From Pseudotabrizicola sp051200875 (GTDB lineage: Bacteria; Pseudomonadota; Alphaproteobacteria; Rhodobacterales; Rhodobacteraceae), in the NCBI RefSeq assembly GCF_051200875.1, contig NZ_CP195191.1:186001-250000 (forward strand): DNA of 64,000 nucleotides, read 5' to 3'. Position numbers and translations under genes: made by a program. Below, piece after piece: positions 23,418 through 31,182 of the stretch. The notes beneath the pieces are model-generated. The model was given only the letters and a program-made list of their open reading frames with translations. It did no database searches and had not been told where the DNA came from. The stretch's first letter is position 1, and every line of letters begins with the position of its first letter.

Positions 23418-24929
23418 ATGCTGGACCTAACCTATGAAGCCCCGACGCCCAAGGTGATCGCTGGCGCAAAGCATGATTGGGAACTTGTGATCGGGATGGA
23501 AATCCACGCGCAGGTCAGCTCGAATTCCAAGCTGTTTTCCGGGGCCTCGACCCAATTCGGGAATGAGCCGAACTCGAACGTTTCGTTCGTTGATTGCGCG
23601 ATGCCGGGTATGTTGCCGGTTATCAACGAATATTGCGTGGAACAGGCCGTTAAATCGGGCCTTGGACTTAAGGCGAAGATCAACCTGTTTTCGGCTTTCG
23701 ACCGAAAGAACTATTTCTACCCGGACCTGCCGCAAGGATACCAGATTTCGCAGCTTTACCATCCCATCGTGGGCGAGGGCGAAGTGATCGTGGAAATGGG
23801 CCCCGGCGCAGCGCGTCGCGTACGGATTGAGCGCATCCACCTTGAGCAGGACGCTGGCAAGTCGATCCATGACATGGATCCGAACATGTCTTTCGTCGAT
23901 TTCAACCGGACGGGCGTGGCCCTGATGGAAATCGTCAGCCGTCCCGATATTCGCGGGCCGGAAGAGGCTGCGGCCTATGTTTCGAAATTGCGCCAGATCC
24001 TGCGCTATCTGGGCACTTGTGATGGCAACATGCAGAACGGCAACCTTCGGGCTGACGTGAACGTGTCGGTCTGCCGTCCCGGCGCCTATGAGAAGTATCA
24101 GGAAACACAAGATTTCTCGCATCTTGGGACGCGCTGCGAGATCAAGAACATGAATTCGCTGCGCTTCATCCAGCAGGCCATCGACTACGAGGCCCGCCGC
24201 CAGATCGCCATTTTGGAAGATGGCGGCAAGGTCGATCAGGAAACCCGGCTTTACGATCCCGACAAGGGTGAAACGCGGTCGATGCGGTCCAAGGAAGAGG
24301 CCTATGACTACCGCTATTTCCCTTGCCCCGATCTGCTGCCACTGGAGATTGAACAGGGTTGGGTCGACGACATCGCTGCACGGATGCCGGAATTGCCCGA
24401 TGCCAAGAAAGCCCGCTTCATGCAGGACTTCGGCCTGACCGATTACGATGCCAATGTGCTGACAGCGGAACTGGATGCCGCGAATTTCTTTGACGAAGTA
24501 GCCAAGGGCCGTGACGGCAAAGTGGCCGCCAACTGGATCATCAACGAACTGTTCGGGCGATTGAACAAGGAAGGCAAGTCGATCTCGGAAACTCCGGTAA
24601 CGGCCGCGCAACTTGGCGGAATGATTGATCTTTTGGCCAAAGGTGAGATCACCGGAAAGATGGCCAAGGACCTGTTCGAACTCTTGTGGACCGAAGGCGG
24701 AGACCCTGCCGAGGTGGCGGCAAAGCATGGCATGAAGGCCGTGACCGACACCGGGGCAATCGAAAAGGCGCTGGACGACCTGATCGCGGCGAACCCGGAA
24801 CAGGTGGAAAAGGCCAAGGTCAACGCCAAGTTGGCAGGCTGGTTTACGGGCCAAGTTCTGAAAGCTACGGGTGGCAAGGCCAACCCGGCTGTGGTGAACC
24901 AGATGGTGGCACAGAAACTGGGGATCTAA
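23418..24929 (+). CDS. gatB: Aspartyl/glutamyl-tRNA amidotransferase subunit B
   Basis: A 503-residue GatB, the subunit of GatCAB that activates and amidates misacylated Glu-tRNA(Gln) and Asp-tRNA(Asn). The signature WELVIGMEIHAQVSSNSKLFSG opens the catalytic cradle, followed by DRKNYFYPDLPQGYQISQ and the YRYFPCPDLLPL segment. The C-terminal YqeY-like tail ends VVNQMVAQKLGI. Length is normal. gatA and gatC are elsewhere. GGGAG precedes the ATG at 23418, and the gene ends with a strong intrinsic terminator. A 504-residue antisense frame is a coding shadow. Confidence 0.96.
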   Translation: MLDLTYEAPTPKVIAGAKHDWELVIGMEIHAQVSSNSKLFSGASTQFGNEPNSNVSFVDCAMPGMLPVINEYCVEQAVKSGLGLKAKINLFSAFDRKNYFYPDLPQGYQISQLYHPIVGEGEVIVEMGPGAARRVRIERIHLEQDAGKSIHDMDPNMSFVDFNRTGVALMEIVSRPDIRGPEEAAAYVSKLRQILRYLGTCDGNMQNGNLRADVNVSVCRPGAYEKYQETQDFSHLGTRCEIKNMNSLRFIQQAIDYEARRQIAILEDGGKVDQETRLYDPDKGETRSMRSKEEAYDYRYFPCPDLLPLEIEQGWVDDIAARMPELPDAKKARFMQDFGLTDYDANVLTAELDAANFFDEVAKGRDGKVAANWIINELFGRLNKEGKSISETPVTAAQLGGMIDLLAKGEITGKMAKDLFELLWTEGGDPAEVAAKHGMKAVTDTGAIEKALDDLIAANPEQVEKAKVNAKLAGWFTGQVLKATGGKANPAVVNQMVAQKLGI

Positions 24930-24956
24930 CTTCTTTCTCACTGCTGAGTTTTGTTG

Positions 24957-24982
24957 AAGCCCCCGTTTTTCGGGGGCTTTTT
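24957..24982 (+). terminator. Intrinsic terminator of gatB
   Basis: AAGCCCCCG - TTTTT - CGGGGGCTTTTT: an 8-bp GC-rich stem followed by five T residues, 28 bp after the gatB stop codon. Confidence 0.92.
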
Positions 24983-25039
24983 CATTGCTTTGGCTTCCGC
25001 AGGAATTACGCTGCGCAGGTGTGTATTTTTGAGGGTACT

Positions 25040-25693
25040 ATGTCGGCAACGATTTATTATTCCCGCAATCCAAATCCGCGACTTGCAGTCGCTACGGCGC
25101 GCTATCTGAATGCCCCGGTGGACTTGGTCTGGGCCGCGCCCTTTGACCCTTCCCAGTCTGATTTCTTTCGCAAACTCAACCCGATGCTGCGGATCCCTAT
25201 TCTGGTTGAAAACGGGAAGTCGCTTTGGGAGGCGGATGCGATTGCATGTCGTCTTTCCCAAATGGTGCGCTCTGATTTCTGGAGAATGGATGATGAGATG
25301 CCGGAACTGATCCGTTGGATCAGTTGGGGTAGGGCCAATTTCGTGCAGGCTTGCGATATGGTGAGCTTTGAGTTGGGAACGAAGCTGCGCTATCGCATTG
25401 GCCCTGTCGACCCCGAGAAAGAGAAGGAGGGACGGGAGTTCTTTGCAGAAACGGCGGCTGTCCTGAACGATCATTTGACTGGCCGGGACTACCTGCTGGA
25501 GAGCGGGATCAGCTATGCCGATTTTCGGATGGCAACATTCTTGCCGTTCAATGACGTGATGAACCTGCCGTTGGCAGACTTCCCTGGTCTCTCGCGGTGG
25601 TATGATCGGCTGTTGGACCTGCCTTTCTGGAATGACCCATTCGTGGGAATGAATGCACCAGAATTGCCCGAAATTCCGCAGAAAAACCCATAA
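25040..25693 (+). CDS. Glutathione S-transferase family protein
   Basis: A 217-residue GST-fold protein. The thioredoxin-like N-terminal domain includes a cis-Pro segment (LRIPILVENGKSLWEADAIACRL, where ES/AD normally binds the glutathione gamma-glutamyl group). An all-helical C-terminal domain follows with GRDYLLESGISYADFRMATFLPF, containing the conserved N-capping box Asp. The start at 25040 gives the expected length; the frame extends upstream into gatB only by chance. The gatB terminator lies in between, so it is transcribed separately. The substrate is unknown. Confidence 0.88.
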   Translation: MSATIYYSRNPNPRLAVATARYLNAPVDLVWAAPFDPSQSDFFRKLNPMLRIPILVENGKSLWEADAIACRLSQMVRSDFWRMDDEMPELIRWISWGRANFVQACDMVSFELGTKLRYRIGPVDPEKEKEGREFFAETAAVLNDHLTGRDYLLESGISYADFRMATFLPFNDVMNLPLADFPGLSRWYDRLLDLPFWNDPFVGMNAPELPEIPQKNP

Positions 25694-25833
25694 ATTGCGG
25701 TTTGGCGCAGCGGTTCCCACCATATGAAGCGCTGTTGCGCCCGCGCCCTTTTGGTTCGAAAATATAAAGCCAAGCCATGGACTTATGAGGCGTTGCTACT
25801 ATCCTGTGTAACGATATGCGGGGAGAACATTCG

Positions 25834-26217
25834 ATGCAGCGCTTTCAGTACAAGGTCATTCCGGCACCTCGTCGTGGGGAAAAAGCCAAGGGAGCGAAAA
25901 CCACCGAAGAGCGCTTTGCCGTTGCCTTGACCCAAGTGATGAATGAGTTGGGCGCCGAAGGTTGGGAATATGTTCGCGCCGATACCTTGCCATGTGATGA
26001 ACGGGCAGGGCTGACGGGCACCAAGACGAGCTATCAGAACCTTCTCGTGTTCCGCAGGCCCTTGGAAATTGGCGAAACAACCCATGCGCCGGAACCGGCG
26101 CCTGTGCTGACAACTGTTGCGCCTGAAGGCCCGAAGCGGTCTGTTGGGGCTGCCAATCCGCCCGAAGGATTGGCCCCGAAAGTCGGTGGGGCCACGACCG
26201 ATATGGCGGCAGAATAG
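25834..26217 (+). CDS. DUF4177-domain protein
   Basis: A 127-residue protein with an N-terminal DUF4177-like domain (MQRFQYKVIPAPRRGEKAKG; ALTQVMNELGAEGWEYVRAD) and a Pro/Ala-rich C-terminal tail. The function of the family is unknown. GGGGAG precedes the ATG at 25834, which is preferred over an in-frame ATG at 25816. It is convergent with the HisC-like gene, with 2 bp between stops. Confidence 0.8.
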   Translation: MQRFQYKVIPAPRRGEKAKGAKTTEERFAVALTQVMNELGAEGWEYVRADTLPCDERAGLTGTKTSYQNLLVFRRPLEIGETTHAPEPAPVLTTVAPEGPKRSVGAANPPEGLAPKVGGATTDMAAE

Positions 26218-26219
26218 GT

Positions 26220-27320
26220 CTAGTTTGCGGCCGTTATGGCCAGAGGCAGAACCTCTTCCAAAATGCCCAGCGCCGCATCGTCGCCCAGAGAGATGCGGAT
26301 ACAGCGGTCCAGCGGGGCGACGCCGGGCATCCGGATAAAGACGCCTCGCGCCACAGTTTCGCGCAAGACGGCGCGGGCGTAATCGCCATCGCGACCGCAA
26401 TCGACCGTCACGAAATTGGTTGCGGATTCAAGAGGTTGCAATCCGTTCTGATGGGCGATCTCGGCGACGCGGGCGCGGCCATGGGCGATCTTTTCGCGAA
26501 CCTGGTCAAGCCAGGGCTGATCTTGCAGGGCTGCCAAAGCGCCGATCTGGCTGATCCGGCCCATGCCAAAATGGTTGCGCACCTTGTCGAAGGCAGTGGC
26601 AAGGTCGGGATTGGTGATCGCATAACCGACACGGGCGCCAGCCATGCCATAACCCTTTGAAAAGGTGCGGAAACGGATCACCTGAGGGTGGTTCGGGTCG
26701 ATCTGCGGAATGGTTCCCGCGGGGGCAAGGTCGGAATAGGCTTCGTCCAGCACCAGAAGGCTGTGCTCGGGCAGGTTGGCGACCATGTCTTCGATGACTT
26801 CGGCACGGTGAACAGAACCCATCGGGTTGTCTGGGTTTGCAAAATAAATGAGCCTTGCCAAAGACTTGTGAGCCGCATCCAGCAGCGTCTGCGGGTCTTC
26901 GTGATCGCCCTTGTAGGGCACGCGCGTGAGCGCACCGCCGAAGCCCGCGACATGGAAGTTGAAGGTCGGATACGCACCCAGAGAAGTGACCACGGGCGTG
27001 CCGGCTTCCAGCGTCAAGCGGCAGATCAGCCCCAAAAGACCGTCAATACCGCCCCCGACAGCAATATGCGCGGGCGTCACCCCATGATGGGCGGCAAGTG
27101 CTTGTTTCAGATCATGATTTTCTGGATCGGCGTATTTCCAGACCTCTTCTGCTGCAGCATGCATCGCGGCAATCGCCTTTGGCGAGGGGCCGAAAAGTGA
27201 CTCATTCGCGCCAAGGCGGGCACGAAACGGGAAGCCTTGCAGGCGCTCTTGCGTCTCTGGCCCCACGAAGGGCACGGTGGAGGGCAGGGCGGCGGCGTGG
27301 GGTGTGAGAAATCTGGTCAT
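26220..27320 (-). CDS. HisC-like PLP aminotransferase
   Basis: A 366-residue class I/II aminotransferase resembling histidinol-phosphate aminotransferase. Seen are the N-terminal RLGANESLFGPSPKA, AVGGGIDGLLGLICRL, FANPDNPMGSVHRAEV (conserved NPxxP-like loop), LLVLDEAYSDLAP with the PLP Asp/Tyr, and the PLP lysine in RTFSKGYGMAGARVGYA. The start at 27320 (MTRFLTPHAAALP) gives normal length; the longer frame to 27587 reads through a non-coding leader. No other his genes are near, so the keto-acid substrate may differ. A set of 11-bp phased CGTGGT repeats lies 62-116 bp upstream. Confidence 0.85.
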   Translation of the reverse strand: MTRFLTPHAAALPSTVPFVGPETQERLQGFPFRARLGANESLFGPSPKAIAAMHAAAEEVWKYADPENHDLKQALAAHHGVTPAHIAVGGGIDGLLGLICRLTLEAGTPVVTSLGAYPTFNFHVAGFGGALTRVPYKGDHEDPQTLLDAAHKSLARLIYFANPDNPMGSVHRAEVIEDMVANLPEHSLLVLDEAYSDLAPAGTIPQIDPNHPQVIRFRTFSKGYGMAGARVGYAITNPDLATAFDKVRNHFGMGRISQIGALAALQDQPWLDQVREKIAHGRARVAEIAHQNGLQPLESATNFVTVDCGRDGDYARAVLRETVARGVFIRMPGVAPLDRCIRISLGDDAALGILEEVLPLAITAAN

Positions 27321-27854
27321 GATGGGCGGAGATTGGCGGGAAAGGGCGGGTCGGGCAAGCCCCCGTTTGCGGTGATCGCCCCGTGGTCTTCCCGTGGTTA
27401 ATATGTATGTTTTGCGTGGTTTATCCGTGGTCACAGCCATGCCACGGGAGATAAGGGGTTTTGCCGATCGGTCGGGTTGGGATTTGTGGTGAAATCTTTG
27501 CCAAGGCCGAGTGCCGCTGACGGCATCCGCCCAGCCAAGTCGCGAGGGAGCAAGTCCGGATATAGTGCGACACTTGGGACACCCCACCTTTGCATCAGCG
27601 CCCGTTAATGGCCTTCGTCGTTTGATTTACTGGACCCGCGGCCCCCGGATAATCTAGGATGACGGTAAGGCAGTTTTGTCTTGCGTCGTTTGAACCGGTC
27701 TTGCGGATGATGGGTTGGGCCGTGCATTAGGATAGAACTGTGCTGGAAATCTGGGTCGCCGCTGGGTCACGATTTCCTGAGACGAACCTATTATACTTTT
27801 GAAATTTCGTGGTTTTGTGTAATCTGTAATTAATTTGAATTGGGAGTTCTGGTA
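27321..27854. other. 534-bp intergenic region between divergent hisC-like and SEL1 genes
   Basis: I find no supportable gene here. The left part carries the phased CGTGGT repeats (27382-27436). The right part, from about 27740, is AT-rich and probably contains the promoter of the SEL1-repeat gene. Small frames on the minus strand (27654-28173) have no family features and overlap the SEL1 signal peptide. Confidence 0.6.
27382..27436. repeat. Five 11-bp units, four starting CGTGGT, upstream of the HisC-like gene
   Basis: CGTGGT occurs at 27382, 27393, 27415 and 27426, giving spacings of 11, 22 and 11 bp. The missing unit at 27404 reads TGTATG. All copies therefore lie on the same DNA face, one per helical turn. 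This is the arrangement recognised by PhoB/OmpR-type winged-helix regulators binding in tandem. An inverted CCACG copy follows at about 27442. The binding protein is unknown. Confidence 0.6.
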
Positions 27855-29384
27855 ATGTCCGCTCGAAATTTGTTCGTTGCGTCGATGCTTTCGGCCCTGA
27901 TTGTTTTCCCGTCCGCTGAGGCGAATGCGGCGGGAGAGACCACCGATGCAAGCCTTCGGTCTTCTTATTCTGCCGCTGAAACAGCCCGCGAAGATGCGAA
28001 GACGCCCGCTGAGATGCTTGCTGTGATTGGGCAGTATGAAACCCTTGCCGCTGCTGGCCATGCCTCATCTGCTCTTCGGCTTGGAGATATCTACTTGCAG
28101 GGAACGCTGGTAGACCAAGATCTGAACAAGGCGGCTGCCAATTACCAGCGCGCAGTCGATCTGGGGCATACATTGGCGCTTTCCAAATTGGGCAGATCCT
28201 TGCTGGACGCCGGACGTCCTGAAGAAGCCTTTACGGTCTATGAGCGCGCGGTCAGGGAAGGGGTTCCCGGAGTATCAATTGTTTGGGCCAAGCTGCATTT
28301 GCGCAATGCTTTTGGTGCCAAGTCCGATCCGGCGCTGGGTTTAAGTGAGCTGGAACGGCTGTGGGCCGAGGGCGAAGAGCAGGCCGGCGTTGCGCTAGCT
28401 GAGGCTTATCGTGTCGGTTCGGATGGCGACACGGAACTGAAAGAGAGCATTCAGATTCTGGAGAGATTGGCGCAGGGCGGCGATCCATTGGCCACCGAGA
28501 AACTGGCTTTGTACTACCGTCAGGGCTATGGCGTTGAAGGCGATCTGGGTAAGGCAATTTCGCTATACCAAGAGGCCGTTGCCAAGGGACGGACGTCGGC
28601 ATTGATTGGGCTTGGCACAACGCAACTCAAGGCGGGTGATGGCCCTGCCGCGCTGGCAAGTTTTCAAAAGGCGCAGGATGCCGGGTTCAAAGACGTGGGA
28701 CTGAGAATTGCCGTTGGGCATATCACCAAGGCGTTCGGTTCGGCGTCGAATGTACAGGCGGGTATCGACGTCCTTCGCCCTGCCGCAGAAGCCGGTGACG
28801 CGAATTATGCGAAAGCGGCGCTTGATTTGCTGGCTGATGGCAAGAAGTTCTTGCTGGATATTCCGAAAGTCATGCAGACCGCCGAAGAGGCTGCCGCGAA
28901 TGGCGATGGCGGTGCCGCCTCGGCTTTGATGAAGTTTGCCCGGCAGAAACCGCGGCTGGTCGACAACCCGGTGGAAGCGCGGAAGCAGTATCTGGAAAAG
29001 TACCGTGACATTCTTCCGGAAAGGGCACTGGCGACAGAAGAAGTGGCACTTGTCTTTGAGGGGCGGTCGTCGCGGGCTGCGCGTCCTGAGTTGTCAAAGT
29101 TGCTTGGAGGTTACACCGGCGACACCTACCAATACGGGCTTCAGCAAGTGTTCTTTCGCGACAAGGAGGCTTATACCTACCTCGTTCAGCAGGAACTGTC
29201 GAAACTTGGGGTCTATAGTGGGCCGGTCTCTGGGCGTTTGAGCAGCAGAACGATCAGGGCCATTCTACGGTTCTGTAATTCGAACGGCATCTATGATGAA
29301 TGCATCCACGGCCCGATGCGAGGGACGGCAATGCGTCAGATTGTTGATGCGATCGGTCGCGCACGTCCGGCGGTGGACGGCTGA
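27855..29384 (+). CDS. Secreted SEL1/TPR-repeat protein with PG-binding-like C-terminus
   Basis: A 509-residue protein with a signal peptide (MSARNLFVASMLSALIVFP, cleaved near ANA). It has several SEL1-like helical repeats (for example GDIYLQGTLVDQDLNKAAANY, and ALYYRQGYGVEGDLGKAISLY). The last 80 residues (YTYLVQQELSKLGVYSGPVS, then RTIRAILRFCNSNGIYDECI) look like a peptidoglycan-binding-type helical domain with two cysteines. Periplasmic SEL1 proteins such as AlgK scaffold polysaccharide export, which would fit the glycosyltransferase genes downstream, but that is inference. GGGAG precedes the ATG at 27855. Convergent with the methyltransferase gene. Confidence 0.82.
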   Translation: MSARNLFVASMLSALIVFPSAEANAAGETTDASLRSSYSAAETAREDAKTPAEMLAVIGQYETLAAAGHASSALRLGDIYLQGTLVDQDLNKAAANYQRAVDLGHTLALSKLGRSLLDAGRPEEAFTVYERAVREGVPGVSIVWAKLHLRNAFGAKSDPALGLSELERLWAEGEEQAGVALAEAYRVGSDGDTELKESIQILERLAQGGDPLATEKLALYYRQGYGVEGDLGKAISLYQEAVAKGRTSALIGLGTTQLKAGDGPAALASFQKAQDAGFKDVGLRIAVGHITKAFGSASNVQAGIDVLRPAAEAGDANYAKAALDLLADGKKFLLDIPKVMQTAEEAAANGDGGAASALMKFARQKPRLVDNPVEARKQYLEKYRDILPERALATEEVALVFEGRSSRAARPELSKLLGGYTGDTYQYGLQQVFFRDKEAYTYLVQQELSKLGVYSGPVSGRLSSRTIRAILRFCNSNGIYDECIHGPMRGTAMRQIVDAIGRARPAVDG

Positions 29385-29397
29385 AACATCCAGGGCG

Positions 29398-29424
29398 CCG
29401 GGTCAGGGCTAAATCTTGACCCGG
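29398..29424. terminator. Inverted repeat between the convergent SEL1 and methyltransferase genes
   Basis: CCGGGTCA (29398-29405) pairs with TGACCCGG (29417-29424) over an 11-nt loop that contains the methyltransferase stop codon. It is placed as a two-way terminator would be but lacks a T tract. Confidence 0.45.
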
Positions 29425-31154
29425 GCCGTTACCACCAGTTTCTGGGTCAGGAAATCGCGATCCGTCAGATTTGGATAACGTGCCCTGATTTCATCGGTCA
29501 GCCGAAGGCCGCCGTTTTCGGGCTGTGTCGGGATCTCTTCAGAAGTTTCGATGTCGAAATACCGAGAAGTTACTTCTAAAATGTCGTCCAGACGGATCCG
29601 GTTCAGCCCCCGAGCGATATAATGCGTCGGGTCCGGTTCGTAAGCGATGTGCGCCCAATCTATATAGTCTTTTTGCTCTATATTCTTGGGGTCAATCGCG
29701 TTGAGGCTTTTGGGCGAAAGATTATGCCCGTTCCATGCGTAGAAATTTTGATGATTATAGAAAATCTTTCCGCCTTCGCGGAGACGCGAGGCTATTGCTT
29801 GGAACACCTCGTCGATTTGAAGCAGATGTTCAGTGACATTGTGCAGCGTTGCAATGTCAAAGTTACGTTCATTCGGCAGGGATTGAATCGGCTCTGGCGT
29901 GATTTTCCAGGGATGAAGCAATGCTGCTATTTCGCGTGGTGTCCAGCCAAAGGCTTCTTTTGTCTTTTCCGTTAGGTTTTTAACCCGATCCTTGTCCAGG
30001 TTAATAATCGGATCAATTCCAAAATAGCTTTTTGCGCCGGCCGCAAGATAGCCAATGCCATGAAGTCCGGAACCGCAGCCGACATCTAATACATCTTTTC
30101 CGCGAACAAGCTCCTGAATTTTCTCTGGCCATTTTATGTAACCGTAAGAAAGGGCTTGTTCCATAAGGGCCGGTTGGAAACACTGGCCACGCCACGGTTT
30201 GTCTGAATTATTCACCCAATAGGCGCGCATCATATGGGCCAGACTGCGTGCCATATTGATTGCACCGGGCTGGGTACCAAGGCTTGTGTGGTGGAATGAA
30301 AACATCTCGTTGAACAAGTCAAGACGATCAGTTGGTACATCCCGGACCATCAATCTTTTTGCCGCTGCGTCCCAGATGACGATTGAATTCGGATCCTGGG
30401 GCATATCGGACAGCAATTCATAAGCGCCGATCCAGTTACCATTACCGATATGTTGGATCATGGATGCGACCTGCACCACAACGCTTCCTTCGGTGCTTCC
30501 TGTGGCGGGAGCCGACACCAAAGACTGTTTTGCATGCGCGTCAAGATGATCGAATTCCGGGCCGGGCCTGAAAGCGAGCGTATTGCAATTTTTGTGCGCT
30601 GGAATGTCGCTGCGGACAATCGCGCCAGCATCCAGCAATTGATGCACCATTAGAACGAGATCAGGAATCGAGGCAGAAAGGGCGTTCTTGAAAAGAACAA
30701 TGGTTTCAGGTTTTACGTTTCCCTGCAGTTTCTTAAGCACAGCAAGCGCCATTTCCGGGGTCTTGGGTGCGTCGATCATGCAAAAATCAATCGGCCCGCC
30801 CGACCATTCGAAATCGAGCATGTCGGTTTCATGCACGGTGACCGAATGGTTGCGTGACTGCATGTTCTTCTCGAAGAACGAACGGAAGGACTGCCCGGCT
30901 TCTGTCAGTCCCGGAACCTTCTTCGCGTGATCGGAGGTCCAAAGGAAATTGTCGACCACATGGACGTGGCCATGCGCGGCCAGTCGGCTTGTGACGCTGC
31001 CCAGCCAAGGGCCAAATTCAAGGATCACTGCGTCTGGCGGAAGCGAGCTTAGATGCTTTTCAAGTAGATCGATATCGACTTTACCGATCATGCTGGGAAT
31101 CTCGACAGGAATTGCCGTCTTGATTGACTTGCGAGTTCTGCTTGGTTGAGCCAT
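29409..31154 (-). CDS. Protein with two tandem class I SAM-dependent methyltransferase domains
   Basis: A 581-residue protein. The first Rossmann methyltransferase domain (about 20-215) has VILEFGPWLGSVTSRLA as its SAM motif and IDFCMIDAPKTPEMAL as motif II/III. The second (about 340-520) has VLDVGCGSGLHGIGYLAAGA and FDIATLHNVTEHLLQIDEV. A linker of about 120 residues joins them. The first resembles small-molecule or sugar O-methyltransferases, the second the UbiG/SmtA type. The start at 31154 leaves only 28 bp to the divergent glycosyltransferase start, and no good Shine-Dalgarno sequence is visible. Codon use is AT-richer than in the neighbouring core genes. A role in decorating a glycan is inferred from context. 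Confidence 0.8.
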   Translation of the reverse strand: MAQPSRTRKSIKTAIPVEIPSMIGKVDIDLLEKHLSSLPPDAVILEFGPWLGSVTSRLAAHGHVHVVDNFLWTSDHAKKVPGLTEAGQSFRSFFEKNMQSRNHSVTVHETDMLDFEWSGGPIDFCMIDAPKTPEMALAVLKKLQGNVKPETIVLFKNALSASIPDLVLMVHQLLDAGAIVRSDIPAHKNCNTLAFRPGPEFDHLDAHAKQSLVSAPATGSTEGSVVVQVASMIQHIGNGNWIGAYELLSDMPQDPNSIVIWDAAAKRLMVRDVPTDRLDLFNEMFSFHHTSLGTQPGAINMARSLAHMMRAYWVNNSDKPWRGQCFQPALMEQALSYGYIKWPEKIQELVRGKDVLDVGCGSGLHGIGYLAAGAKSYFGIDPIINLDKDRVKNLTEKTKEAFGWTPREIAALLHPWKITPEPIQSLPNERNFDIATLHNVTEHLLQIDEVFQAIASRLREGGKIFYNHQNFYAWNGHNLSPKSLNAIDPKNIEQKDYIDWAHIAYEPDPTHYIARGLNRIRLDDILEVTSRYFDIETSEEIPTQPENGGLRLTDEIRARYPNLTDRDFLTQKLVVTARVKI

Positions 31155-31182
31155 ATTCTGAGGAAGTCTCTGGGAGATCATT

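Noticed and set aside
23427..24941. A 504-residue open frame on the minus strand opposite gatB
   Set aside because: It mirrors gatB almost exactly, has no family features and no ribosome binding site. Such long antisense frames are expected in codon-biased GC-rich genes.
24686..25039. In-frame upstream extension of the GST gene into gatB
   Set aside because: It would read through the gatB coding region and its terminator; the ATG at 25040 gives the normal GST length.
27415..27436. TTATCC within the CGTGGT repeats as a DnaA box and thus an origin
   Set aside because: The match stops after TTATCC (followed by GTGG instead of ACA), there is no second box and no origin-linked genes are nearby.
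27321..27587. In-frame upstream extension of the HisC-like gene
   Set aside because: The extra 89 residues have no homology-like features and cover the phased CGTGGT repeats.
27654..28173. Two minus-strand frames (135 and 148 residues) upstream of and overlapping the SEL1 gene
   Set aside because: They are antisense to the SEL1 signal peptide and first repeats, overlap each other and lack family features.
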